From Panorpa germanica (Eukaryota > Arthropoda > Insecta > Mecoptera > Panorpidae), in assembly GCA_963678705.1 (NCBI GenBank), contig OY783221.1, positions 5,456,001 to 5,520,000 on the forward strand: a stretch of DNA of 64,000 nt, in the 5' to 3' direction. A program made the translations under genes and the position numbers. The notes under the pieces are model-generated. The model saw only the letters and a list, made by a program, of their open reading frames with translations, searched no databases and had not been told where the DNA came from. This document shows positions 36,689 through 48,959 of the stretch, in pieces. Position 1 is the first letter of the stretch, and every line of letters begins with the position of its first letter.

Positions 36689-36942
36689 CCCAGTAAACAT
36701 TTTGGAGTCACTGTGACATCATATTGAAGATGCGTCATGATTTTTTTGTCATAAAAGAGTTCATTTATAGTTCAGTTTCTCACATTTTTTCATATAAAAT
36801 GTCTACTTTATCGGCTACAGATGGCGAAATTACTCCACCTGTCGGAATACAAATGAAGATAAAGTTAATGCGAACTATAATTGAAGTGAAATAGTGATAG
36901 AAACGTCACTAAATAGGGCACTTCACCAAATTGTTTACTGGG
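36689..36942. mobile_element. 254-bp MITE with CCCAGTAAAC ends, copy 1
   Basis: The terminal inverted repeat is 17 bp with one mismatch (CCCAGTAAACATTTTGG versus CCCAGTAAACAATTTGG reversed). TA lies directly outside both ends. A second copy is at 61666-61909. The interior holds an inverted pair around TATAGTTC and GAACTATA but no coding frame. Two copies with matched 2-bp flanks (TA here, CT there) argue for a 2-bp target duplication without sequence preference. Confidence 0.82.
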
Positions 36943-36944
36943 TA

Positions 36945-38679
36945 TCTACATAGTACTAATACTAACTAGTTACAATTAAAATAGAACAGGATTGAGATCA
37001 ATAGTTTTATTTGTATGCAACCAGGACTTTGTTTAATAAGTCACAATATTATAGAAGTATTAAGAACAGTGATGTTTTTATTTTTAACTTAACCTATAAA
37101 TTGAGATATAGATATTTAAAATTTGAATTTCTCTTTAATGTTAAATTTGTACCCCTTTTTCTGAACTTAATAATTATGTCTAATATTAAACCCAATTAAA
37201 TTTTAATATGTTTTATAAAAGAAAAAATATCTATACACTTTCTTAATCTCAAACATTTATTTATACTTACAATCACTTATGTAAGTGGTCATTATCCACT
37301 TCTTTTTGTATTATAAGTGCACACTTATCACTTATTTTCATAACTGATAAAACTATTCTACAAATATTTGTTTAACAGATTTATACTTTCACGGCCACAC
37401 AAATTATGAATGTTAACACGCAGAACACTTTAAATATATGTTGAGGAGTATGATTTCATCTGACAGTGTGGTACCTCCATCAAATACTATTTACTTATGT
37501 TTGGATTTTCTCAATTAAAAGTCAATAATTATATGAATTATATAACATTCATTTATTGGTAATCAATTCCATAAGAATATGGACTCTTAACCGATCTGTA
37601 TGTGTCGAAGTTCCAATGACGAAAAGTGTTCCCCATGTCCAGTGGTCCATAAGTCCCTGCATCAGTATTCTGATGAAGAGGCGCCTATGTTCCTCTGCAT
37701 GATGTCACTGTTAGTCCAGGTTTGAAGTCACAGCGTTGTACTGGGAGTATTCATAGGGCCAAATAACGGTAACATATACAAAACCAAATAGTTATATCTA
37801 TCAATTGAATTGGAATTTTTCTGGAACATATTGCTATCTCCAAAACAATAAATTTGCAAGATGTAATTTCGAAAATTTAGTAAAGAATTTTTTTCAATGA
37901 ATTTTTCTTTGATATACTTTTATTTTTGCAAATACGTTCAATTATAACTGCAACAATGGAAATGGAATATTTACCAACAAAAAAAAAAATTGTTCCTACA
38001 TTAAATATTTTTTCTTTATTTAGAATTTGTCGAGATTTCATCAAGGTCATGTTTGCTTGATGTAATTATCTTTAGGTTCAGATCAGATCAGTAGATCAGT
38101 AACGAATTCGAGCACATTTTTAATTTGATTAAATGTTTTATTATATAATAATCTTCAATTGCATATTAAATTTACAAATAATTAGCTGGCCTCAATCGAA
38201 ATGTTTGTAATTAATTTTGAAACTAAATTTTAATTAGGTGTTGCTTTAAAATTAGAATTGCAAGATGAATCATATCGAATAATCATAGAAATAACGTTCT
38301 TAGAACATGTTATTGAATGTTATATAATAAATACATTTTATTTTTACACTCTTGAAACCGAATTTAGATTTTTAACTTGTATATATTACTATATATTTAA
38401 TTATTGTTTATTGTCGTAAATTTAGCATTTAACGTGTTAGCACCGAACGTAAAATACGTTGTATATCTACCAACGCATGACAAATAATGTTATTTACTGC
38501 TAAGATGCTAAGAGTGTTTATATTATATAATGGATAAATACTATATATTTATTATTATATTAATTGTGTGCCTTTCGGCTTTACAATCTACATTATTATA
38601 TTTCTTAATGCATATCATATAAATTCAAAGTTAAAAAACTAAACTTAAACTATTCAAGACTATTACTACTTCGAATAGT
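36945..38679. other. Non-coding DNA
   Basis: No gene recognised. Positions 37580-37770 are clearly less AT-rich than the surroundings but contain no usable open frame; possibly a decayed mobile element. Confidence 0.5.
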
Positions 38680-38684
38680 ACTTT

Positions 38685-39045
38685 CTGTTTCTTCTTTTCT
38701 TGATCCTCTCTCTTCATGTCCCCTGCTCCTCCTTTATTCACACCGTTTCCTGCTTCTCCTTCCTTATTGCCTGTATCTTCATCTATCACCTCTTGTCTTT
38801 CTTGTCTCCTCTCGACAAACCCTCTATTATCTTTTCACTATCCTTTCTGCCTTCTCTCTTCGTTTTCACTTCTCAACTTATGTCTATTACAAGCAAAGAC
38901 GCACTATCTTTACTATTTCCTCTTGACTCTCTTACTTTACTATTTCTTCTTGACTCTCTACCTTTACTATGTTATTATTGTCTCTATCTCCGTCTTCTAC
39001 CTTTTGTCCTTATCTCCTTTCCGTAAATCCTCTACTATATACATA
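38685..39045 (+). repeat. Polypyrimidine-rich tract
   Basis: The + strand is heavily biased to C and T over about 350 bp, with irregular repeats of CTCTTGACTCT/TACTTTACTATTTC-type units. The two overlapping ~110-codon frames here encode Ser/Leu/Phe/Pro strings that follow from the composition, not from a real gene. A similar tract lies at 53640-53940. Confidence 0.7.
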
Positions 39046-40188
39046 TATTAAAATATATATTTGATCAACATTATCTGCATAATTTCTTAATAAAATCAAA
39101 AAATGTATTGCTGAAGATGACCTGTGACTTAATTTCTATAAAACTGTACTATATATTGTTAAAATTGGCTACCAGAACCTCAAATGTCCAATTACTTTTT
39201 AAAAACTTGCTATATTTTAGGAGACATTACCAAGTAAAGTAATTATTCTCTATCCTCTATATTAATTAAAGAGATCCAAAGTTATAGAAAATACCAAAAT
39301 ATAGACACGTTACGTCACGTTTCTTTTAACGTATTTGTATTCCAGTAAATTGAACTAGTTATGAGTAGGTTAAGTTATTAATTTATTACATACATTAACC
39401 TTTATTGTTTTTCCATTTACAACATGCTATTAATAATATTTCAAATACGTAATTACCTGATTAACAATGAAAACTTTAACCCTAATTAGTATCTTGCATT
39501 TACCAAGCCTTCTATTTCTTGCTTTGTAATAACTGTACCATTTATAATTACAGAACTATTCATTAACGATTTACCTGAATGATATAAACTCATGTCGGAT
39601 GTAGCTGTAATTATCACTGGTAAATTACAGTAGTTGAGCAACCGGTGCAGATGTGCTCATATATTATATTCATTTAATGACTTGAGACGTGCCCTTAATA
39701 GATCTTTTCAGTAAAGATCATTATTGTTTTTCTGCCATTAAACGATCAACAAATCATTACATCATTAGTTTATAAACATGGATGTTTAATTACAACTATT
39801 AATGCTTAAGTACTTTTCTTAAAGATTTCGTAATGTAGTATTTCACATAATAATTTTTAAATTTCAAAATTTATTGTACATATTTTTCATTTAGGATGAA
39901 ATGAGGTTAACTTTACTGCTTTTAGGATGAAAAGAGGAGCAAAGATTCATTTTAGGATCAGGATAGGTCTAAAATTTCGATTCGGGTACGTATATCAATG
40001 TAAAACTGTAAAAGCGATTATGAAAATGAAGTGATACACTAATTTCTGGATTAAGCGATATATTTGTTAAAGTATTTTAATTATGTTTTATACGTTAAAG
40101 AATGAATGACCTAAACATATCCAGGTCACCTTTGATTTTTTTGTTTCTTTCTAAATATTTATTGGATACTCCACCCACAAATAGACTT
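39046..40188. other. Non-coding DNA with partial repeat copy
   Basis: Positions about 39118-39300 are a diverged partial copy of the GGG(C/T)TTGTGT-ended element (compare 50465-50640). A locally repeated TTTAGGATGAAA/TTTTAGGATCA motif occurs at 39893-39962. No gene recognised. Confidence 0.5.
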
Positions 40189-41103
40189 TGCCTGCTACTG
40201 CAGTCATTACGGTCTGGCATTGGATAATTAATGTTTACAACACAGCGGGACGTCTCCAACCGAGAACGTTTTGCGTCGGCTGTCGATATTGAACGTCGAA
40301 CGTCGTCAGAACATTAAATAAATTGATATGCGTTCCTTCACGGATTGGAATATAAATTGGTTCAGCTTTACGGATAATAATATTGCACTTGTATGCAGCA
40401 AATGCACCATAATAAAACTTGATGTAAATTGCTGGATAAATATACTCTTAATTAAATATCGTAAATTTGATTTTCTATGGTTGCTTTTTATAAAGTACTG
40501 GCACGTCCCCACTGTTGCAACTTCTCTCTGCAATATCTACAGCCGAAAGAGAAATACATACCCGGAAAATACAAAAATGAACGTGACCTTAAATTCGGAA
40601 AACACTGGTGCGACTCCAACATGTGTCTTTTAAATTATGTTCTATTTTTTAGATGAGTTTTAAATTAAAGACCAATTATTTAAACTATACATACATAACA
40701 GACTTTGAAATATTGTTACAAGTTACGTAGTTGCAGCAACCATCAATCTTATACAATTGCCAAAAAATGAAAACCAGTAACCTTTACAACTGGTACGTGT
40801 GAATAGAGCTACTATGCTTATCATCAGCTGAATCATTTCTTAATTTATACAAATCTATAAAAACTGTCTTTTTAATCATCAACAATTTCTTATGTGACAG
40901 ATTAAATAATTTGTTAGCAGTTTTTTTTTCATGAAATCTTTTTTCAAATAATGTTTTAGTATTAATATATTCACTAAGTAGACCGAACACACCTAATTCC
41001 TCATATTGGCTGTCATATTAATGTCACAACTCATTTAAATTCACACGTAAACGCCCACATTGTAAGTTATTGCATTGTCTTATTTTATTTTTGTCCAGCA
41101 GAA
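40189..41103. other. Mixed-composition DNA, no supported gene
   Basis: Positions 40195-40330 are unusually G+C-rich for this window and include AACGTCGAACGTCG. A 101-codon frame follows (40328-40633) but overlaps a 75-codon frame on the other strand and has no domain. GCGACTCCAACATG at 40608 belongs to the dispersed repeat at 28108. Minus frame 40784-40990 is not recognised. Confidence 0.4.
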
Positions 41104-41130
41104 AAATATAATATTTTCGCCGCGAAAAAA
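41104..41130. repeat. Solitary unit of the CGCCGCGAAA repeat
   Basis: AATATAATATTTTCGCCGCG followed by AAAAAA is a single copy of the unit that is tandemly arrayed at 56296-56519, 15 kb away. Confidence 0.75.
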
Positions 41131-41328
41131 TGAGCTGGCGAACTCATTCTTTAGGTGTCAATTTCTTAATTTTTGATTGAAATAAAGGTTAATATATATG
41201 ATTATTTTTCGTTTTTCACAACCGTCGTAATATAAAACTTGATGGGATACACGAACTAGGTGTTCGTAGTAAATGATGTATTACACATATCTCGCATGCT
41301 ACTCTGTTGTATAGAAGAGATGAAAAAT

Positions 41329-41358
41329 CACCGCCGAACTCACGCAATTTGAACTATA
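41329..41358. mobile_element. Solitary end of the 218-bp element family
   Basis: CACCGCCGAACT followed by CAATTTGAACTATA matches the right end of the 218-bp elements. The body does not match those copies and the left end was not clearly found, so this is a diverged or related family member. Confidence 0.45.
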
Positions 41359-42420
41359 ACAACCATTAATAATAAAGTTTCGAACTTCCAATTACTATAA
41401 ATACAAGCCTGTAGAAATTTTTTTTTCTAAAACTAAGTAATTATTTTTTTTAACATCCTCTTCAGGCAACAGTTAAATCGTTTTTAAGAATTCAAAACTA
41501 ATGAATGATTAAAATTAAATGAATATATTTATATTCAATTTACAGATAATTATAGCATGTAAAACATATTGCGTTTACATTGTTACCTCATGTTAAACTT
41601 AAAAAGAAACAAGGTATAGCATATTGATTTATGAAAAGACTATAAAAAGTAATGAAAACGAAATGAAACCGCTGTCAAACTGTCACTAGATAACTAAGTA
41701 GCCTAAACAAGGTGCTCATCAATTTGTATTCAAATTGTTAAACGCGCAGTGGCGTTGAATTAAATTTTGTTGAAACATTTGTCTAATGCGTTACAATTCA
41801 TGAGTGGAAAATAACATATATACGAATCCAATATGTATATGAATACCATATATCTATATGGTTCGGACCATAAAAGTACAACAAATTTGGTATACTCATG
41901 TCTAAAAAATGTTAGCTAAGGAATGAAAATATATGAATGTTGGATGTCGCATGTTGGAGTCGCACTGATGTAACCGTTACTAGAACTTTTCGATATTTAA
42001 ACTGTACTTTCGTTCAATTACTTGATATTTTCAAGTTATTGTTCAAAGATAAGTTAAAAAATAATTTGATTATATAGTCTTATAATCAACAAACTTATAA
42101 AACAGCATCGAAAATGGGCTAACGTTAAATAAAATCTTCTAAAACGTCAGAACAAGATGTACGCCACTGATGTAAACATGTATTTAATTTAAAACGTCAA
42201 GAAATATACACAATAGGGCAATTGTATATAATTAATAAATCATATACTTCATTTTTTTAATATACTGATTTTATAATTAAATAATTTTTAATTCATTGTT
42301 AGGCATAAAATTAAAAAGATATTTCTAAAGAAACTGCAAAGTAGGTAATAGACATGACAGCCGTGTCTGATTATGTATTCAATATACCTTGAAATGTTGT
42401 TAAACATGTATTTTTATAAA
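41359..42420. other. Non-coding AT-rich DNA
   Basis: No gene recognised. Positions 41925-41975 are the reverse-complement copy of the dispersed repeat at 28108. Confidence 0.5.
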
Positions 42421-42473
42421 GGAGTAGGTGTTTAAAGAAACATAAACATTTATGCTTCTTTCTTAAATACTCC
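42421..42473. repeat. 53-bp imperfect hairpin
   Basis: GGAGTA, TTTAA, GAA and CATAAA on the left arm pair with TTTATG, TTC, TTAAA and TACTCC on the right, leaving a 3-5 nt loop and one 4-nt bulge. It could be a tiny fold-back element; there is no evidence of expression. Confidence 0.5.
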
Positions 42474-42625
42474 GATAGAAAATGAACTATGAAATTACCA
42501 TGTAGTAAGCTGGCAAGTTTGAACCTTGCAATGCAAGACTATTTCTATATGAAAAGTAGAAAATAAACATTGAAATTAGCTTGTAACAAAGTAGCAAGTG
42601 TTAACCTTGCATTACAAAATAATTA
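42474..42625 (+). repeat. AGCTTGT/GCAAGT dispersed repeat, two tandem pieces
   Basis: Two related units follow one another, each with TAGAAAATRAAC, a TTAGCTTGTAACAA-like block and GCAAGTGTTAACCTTGCA. Other pieces are at 9855, 19375, 21990, 46543 (reverse), 61603 and 61930. The short inverted pair AGCAAG...CTTGC recurs inside each unit. Its class is unknown; it has no coding frame. Confidence 0.6.
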
Positions 42626-43761
42626 ATTAGTTTATGTAAGTTTTACTTATTATAAAAAAGATACCTATTATACCCAAAAAACTTTTTCTATTACATTAGG
42701 TAGGTAAATCTTTTCAGGTAAAATTTAAACAGTTTTAAGTATAATATTACCATTATTTTAGATAATATCCATAATTTGTGTTAATTTGGAAACATTTTAT
42801 AGGTTTATAGCATCGGAAACATCGAATCCAAACATCGATGCATTTAATTGGTTGTAAATTATCGATGCTTTTAAGTTATTTCTAAATAAATCAAACACTT
42901 AGAAGTTAATTAATTAATGTCACTATAAGACAAACTTTAGAGGAGATTACTGCATATTCACGAGGTATATTAAGTAACTCTCTTAAGTAATTTATCAATT
43001 CCTCAATAATGCGTCTACAAAGATAGTAAATACATCGCTTATCTGTTCTTAATATCATTCTAAGGTATTTAGATTTCGTAGATAACACAGATTTGTAGGT
43101 AATTTATATTCAAACAAGTTATCATGGCGTAATGAATGTTACACTCGTATATTCCAGATAAAATGAAAGTAAATCAATTTAAAATTTAGACGCAATTCCA
43201 GATTATTGTTGGCTTGCTGTTTGGTACGAGTATTTATCACTAAATTAACATTATGTTTATAGTTTTTTTTTAGTTTGATATATTCAAATATCATTTCCAA
43301 AAAAACTTTTATAAATTTTATAGCATTTTTATTATTCAACAACTATAAATAAAATACAAGAACAATATTTTGAAATCTACAACATATTGAATATTTTTTT
43401 TTACAAATTTAATCAAATGGTTTAATTCCATTTTACTTATGCTCTATTATTATTATTTCATTTATTTAACGTCGGTGATACTGAATTCTACCACTTGGAC
43501 CACACCGCTGCCTGATAAGTTTATGATTATGTATGTATTCAATCAATTTAACTTAATAAGAACCAAACCCAAAATATATGACTCTGCTGCGGTGATCAAA
43601 CACAAAGCACAGCTGTCGGCGTCATGCATTAATGATCCTGCTCCTTGATGTTATTATGATGAATGATCCTTTTTTGTTATTAGTACTTCACGGGCTTCTT
43701 ACGACCACGGTTCTTTTTTCGCGCTTCTTACTTAATTTTATTTACATTTTATCTATTTACA
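42626..43761. other. Non-coding DNA
   Basis: No gene recognised. Small frames at 42906-43342 (-) and 43439-43823 (+) show no domains. Confidence 0.5.
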
Positions 43762-44205
43762 TTTCATTATTATTATTACTACCTAAACTTTTAACCCCGC
43801 TTTATGCCATAACCTTTCTATGACTAAGCATTCTGGCCACCTCGGATATTTTAGTATTTCCTCCGTACTCGTAGGCAACTCCACTCCATTTTTCACCAAA
43901 ACTCTGTACAAATTGTTTCTGCAGGCCTCCGTTTATGAACATTGGAATATCAAATATTCTGGATCTGCTACCCCTTCTCCACAATTGCACATATCTTCTT
44001 CTACCAAGTGATTTCTTTTCAGATGTGCCAATGCCCCTGTATGGTCTACCCTCAGTCTCGAGATAAGTGATAACACTCTTCTCGGACCTTGAGCTTTCCA
44101 CCACCAACGACGTCCGCACACCGAAGACTGTAAACTGAAAAATTTTCTTCCTTTCTCTGAATTATTCCACATACCCTGCCACTTCTCTTTCACTTCATTC
44201 TAATT
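43762..44205 (-). pseudogene. Non-LTR retrotransposon 3' end, 5'-truncated
   Basis: On the minus strand the translation includes VKEKWQGMWNNSEKGRKFF, RRVLSLISRLRVDH, then CNCGEGVADPEYLIFQC. A tryptophan-rich block, an RLRxxH block and a terminal Cys-His (CxC...H-like/C) motif in this order are the usual C-terminus of Jockey/R1/I-type LINE ORF2 proteins. A TAA at 43935-43933 interrupts the frame; beyond it the same frame continues for about 49 codons to a stop at 43783. The 3' end has a short (TAA)n tail at 43762-43780. The reverse transcriptase and endonuclease parts are missing upstream of 44205, consistent with 5' truncation on insertion. The piece is inactive. Clade assignment is approximate. 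Confidence 0.78.
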
Positions 44206-46542
44206 GTTAAAAGTGTAATTTTCATTGTATTTTATTAAAAATCTTCTCTATTGACTGATTTTTTTTTTACAAATAAATGTACAGACAAATCCTCAAGTAT
44301 AATAATACTAACTAAACAGAAAACAAATTTCTTATACATTATATGTTAGTGCCCCACATAGTTTAATGCGGCACTGGTTCTATAATATAGAACAAATGAC
44401 GTCACCATAAATATTAAAATTACAATATTATTATTTATTATGTCATACAGTAATTATCAAATACATAGTAATAGATAATTCACGTTTTATTATCTATGGC
44501 TAATCACCATACTATGGCCCTAATATCTATAACTAAATCATCTAATTATATATTAATTATAATGATTGTATCATAGATTGTAGCAAGTGTGAGAACTCGT
44601 TATATAATACCTATAACGAATTAACCTAATTCCATGGACGCACATATTATTTCTACGTGTACTTCGTTTACTTGTATCTTCGGGAATAATCGTGATTTGT
44701 TGAAATGCACGAAATGTCAAATTATAATATGGTAATGGTGTTGCGTTTATTTCATGTATTTGATTTAATTGTTACAACGATGAAGTAATGAAGGAGAAGC
44801 GTGGTAACACATCGAAATTGTACACAAAAGTGAAGTACAGTTCTTCAGAATTAAAAGCGAAATTATTGCTAATTCAAGTTCGTTCTTTGAATTCGTTACG
44901 AATTTCATATGAATTCGAATTCGTTAAATGTCAATTTCAATTTAATTAAAGTGACTGTTGAAATTTTATGATTTATTCAGGTAATCGATTTTGTTTAATC
45001 ATCATCTTAACTTAATGTAAAATTTGTGCAAGGTCAAGATTCCATGAACTAAATTTCTAAACTTAAAGAAGTGGGTCATCAATGACATTGAGTTAGACAA
45101 ATTATTTCCTTTTCTAATAAAGTTGCATCATATGTTTCTCATGAATTAATTGTAACTTGAATTTTAATTTCTGAGAACTAATTATGCAATGTATTCAAGC
45201 ATGTACTAATTTACTACATATCATTTTTTTATTAAGGGATATATGCCATTTTAAAGTTGTTTTAGATTAATAACCATATATATTTGTATGCAAATTGGGA
45301 CTGCATCGTTTATTGTATTTGAGTAATAAAAAGAAACAGTATAGATAAAAGTAAGCATAACCCGTATTAGATTTATCGAAGGAAAGCATATTTAGTAATA
45401 TCTGCATGATTAGGTACACAAATGTGCTTTCGTCAGTATTGTCAACGAATTTGCTTCGAACAGCTAATCTTGCAATGCATTTGGATAGTCGATCTAAATT
45501 GTTTCCTCGACACTCTTAAAAAACTTTATAACTTTATAACTTTTAAAATACCTTTAGAGCATATTTTAGAAAAAATTTAGATCTAGGTATATTAACTTTC
45601 ATAACATATACAGTGCATTTTCAAAGAATTCTTTAACCAATTCAGACCAAATTGTATTTTAAAAAAAATTAATACCTGATTCTTGATTTTAATACGCATC
45701 TGCCTATTAAATTTGTATTAAAATTAAGAACATTTTTAACAGAGTAGCTTCCCTTCTTTCCATCTTTGATGCAGTAAATCTAATGCAATCTTACAATACA
45801 ACTAGTGTATAATGTAGTATATAACTAGAAAGTTTTCCACGCATTGTCTATTTATCTCTCTATATGGATAAATTAAACATCACACAAGATTTCAGCTGAC
45901 AATTAGCAGTACCAGAGTTGTTTAACACAAAAAACTAAATCCTTATATAACCGAACAAACACCTACAAGGAACATAACACAGTTCATAGAAAGTATCTAT
46001 TTTTTTAATAACGATATCTATGTAAATTATTTCTAAACTTTATGGTGTTGCTGATGACTTTGATGGGTATATGCACCTTTAGTCTTCTTCTCGCATTGAA
46101 CTGTCTGAAAACACTGTTTATTTCTATACTGACACAATATTCAGTCACTTTGTTGTAAACAAGATCAGTAAATAACAAGCGAAATAGGTTGCAGATGCAC
46201 CAGTACTTGCAGTGGTCACAAATAACTAATTGACACTTAATGTAATGCACTTATATGCAGATTCTTGTATATAGCTAATATACTGGAATTATGTAGTTGT
46301 ATAAATTCTCTTATGGATTGTTTAAACAGAAAGTAATAGCAGAATTATGCAATTCGTAATTTATGCGAAGAAACAAATTTCTAAAGTGAAGTACGAGTAT
46401 ATAAAAACACTAATAGGAAAAATTATTATAATTTTTTTTAAGCAGTGTTTATTAATAATGGTTATCATGCATTTGATGGTTTGCATTTAATTTAACTTCA
46501 GTTTTAATTTAACTTAAACTAACAAAATAGTAAATTGTCTTG
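44206..46542. other. Non-coding AT-rich DNA
   Basis: No gene recognised; the 81-codon minus frame at 46005-46250 lacks a domain or splice support. Confidence 0.5.
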
Positions 46543-46590
46543 TAATGCAAGGTTAACACTTGCTATCACAATTACTACCTGGACAAAGCA
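46543..46590 (-). repeat. AGCTTGT/GCAAGT dispersed repeat piece
   Basis: TTGTAATGCAAGGTTAACAC is the reverse complement of the block at 42593-42618. Only the GCAAGT half is preserved. Confidence 0.55.
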
Positions 46591-48682
46591 ATAAATTTAA
46601 TCTACATTGATATAGAAGTTAATGATATTTCAGAAGAAATAGTTTGATACACAGATAAATTTATTAAAGGTGTGAAGGTATTTCCTCTTCTTATACATCT
46701 CCCAAATCTTTCCTCTCTACCACAGTAATGGTATTACTTTACCTTGATAATAACTTAAAGACATGTATAATTTTACTTACTATTTACATTTAAATATGCT
46801 TCAATTTTAAATCGTTTTTTTTTTATGATACTTTTATGTATTTGAATCTTCATGACATTTTCATAATCCAAAATAATTAAGGTAATTTTATAATTCCAAT
46901 AGCAATAGAACAGTTCTTGTAAACTCGTTTTATTTTTTAATTTAGTTTGTGAGTCGTATTTATAAGTAGATGTTGAGTCCTATTACCAGAGATGTTATAT
47001 AAATATTGAATATTTAAGGATCCAGGAAATATTAATATTGAGGATCGAACTAGCTGACACTGCATCTGACGTCAAGAATAAATATTTGAGATCACCGTGC
47101 TACCTGTAGACAAGTTATACTTCAAAGATAACTATTTTATGAAAAATATACTGTAAATACACGTAACTGAGATTAGCGAGTTATTATTCTCATATGGCTA
47201 TTTTCTGCAGTATTAACCATTCCAGAAGATGATTATTTATTTTATTGTATTGACTGTCATTCATTTAGTAATAAGTATATACTTAATAGAATGTGGAGTA
47301 ATTTAAGTAGTCAAGATTTATGTTTATTTTATGCAACGATTGAATGGAAATGCAGTTTCTGCAGCTTTATGCAGTTTGTTTATTCACAAATTCCTTTGAA
47401 AACGACACCATTTTTTTTATAATATCTATTAAATAGAAAACTAATGCGATGACATGCACATACATTAATCAAATCATGAATTTAAAGCGCACTACTTGAT
47501 AACTTTTTAAAAAGATAAATGAATAGTTGCTAAGGAATACTTTAGACTACATTTCTTTACATAATTTAAAGATAATAAATTTATTTAATGATAAAATTAT
47601 GTAAATTATTTAACGAGTTTTGTTTTCGAATAAATAAATTGTATATAGTAACAAGTTAAGAATATTTCAAATGTAACAGATAAATTAGTATGCAATTAAA
47701 TCGTTGACCGCTCCTTAATTTTATTCTATTAAATGTGTATCAGGTCAAATACAAACTATACAAATGTTTATCGTTTTATTTACTAATTACTGAATAAAAT
47801 AGAATGAGTTTAAAAATTGTATAACGAGATGTATTGCGCAGAAAACAAACTGCGCTCCAAGTGATTTTCAAAGAACTTGGTTAAACAAAATAACAATTAA
47901 AATTAACCATTAAAAATTTTACTAAAACTTTACTTGCGAACTATTTTTAACTCAAAATTTATTTCACACTGCAATACCTAAGACCTAAAGAATATAGTAT
48001 GGAAAATTGTAAGAAAAAGGATGGAATAGAAAAATGTCTTAAAGAAGGCTATAGCACCTTTATGATGATGATATAATCATATTTTCAATATACGAGTATC
48101 AATCATATTTATTTCTTTAACAATTTATACATGTTGTTGTACATTTCATACTTAATTATCCATGTCTCTTAATTATATATATATCAAATTTTAAAACTTA
48201 AAATAAAACTTGTGGAAAACGCCGGCAAATTTAAAACAGTCAACTCTTATTGATACATCAGTTTTCTAACGCATTGCATTATTTTTTGACATTTATTGCT
48301 GTTATTAATTATGAAGAATAAAGAATCATAAACACGTTTTATATCCATTCCATTTATCATCTCAATTTGTTGAATTGGTTTTTTTGTAGTTTAGTAATAA
48401 GTAAAGTTAGTAATGTTAAGTAAACACGTGTTTTCATACATAGATCGTGACTTTAGAAGATCATGAACAAAAACTTACTGACGTAAATATTACAATTTAT
48501 TACATATTTGATGTTCATGCATTAATAATACTGGTAAACAGACAGTTATATATTATATTTATGATTCGTCGATTATAATAACGTCGATTTAATTTTGCTT
48601 TTTTGATTTGAGCTGAAATTGTGCACGGTGATACCTTAAGGATAGAAAAATAGGGAATTGCATGGTTGATAACCTTCAGTGG
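46591..48682. other. Non-coding AT-rich DNA
   Basis: No gene, RNA or bounded repeat recognised. Confidence 0.5.
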
Positions 48683-48826
48683 TACATAGAACTAGAGCGA
48701 GAACAGCGATAAGTGCAAGTGAGAGAGTGCGTTTTGCACTGTCAACCAACGGCATTGTAAATCGCACTATCTCACTCGCACTTATTGCTGTTCGTAGTGC
48801 TTCTCGTTCTAGCTCATGTATTATTT
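48683..48826. mobile_element. Fold-back (long hairpin) element
   Basis: The left arm (48683-48740) contains CTAGAGCGAGAACAGCGATA and AGTGCAAGTGAGAGAGTGCG; the right arm (48758-48826) is its reverse complement with a few mismatches and a 10-nt insertion. About 50 bp can pair around a loop of roughly 20 nt. No open frame. It may be a fold-back MITE or a transcribed hairpin; sequence alone does not decide. Confidence 0.75.
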
Positions 48827-48959
48827 GACATATTTTTCAACTTTGCCATATGCACAGTATCTCTGTAAATACAGTATACTTCTGTATATTTTATACGCTT
48901 GTTGCAATACTCTTTGCTTCCTACATCCCAAAGGGACCTCTGTTTCACATACGCACTTA

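Noticed and set aside
38700-39051. Two overlapping ~110-codon frames on the + strand
   Set aside because: They are Ser/Leu/Pro/Phe strings produced by a polypyrimidine tract in two frames; no domain.
40328-40633. 101-codon frame following a G+C-rich patch as a possible exon
   Set aside because: Overlaps an opposite-strand frame, has no domain, and ends in a dispersed repeat.
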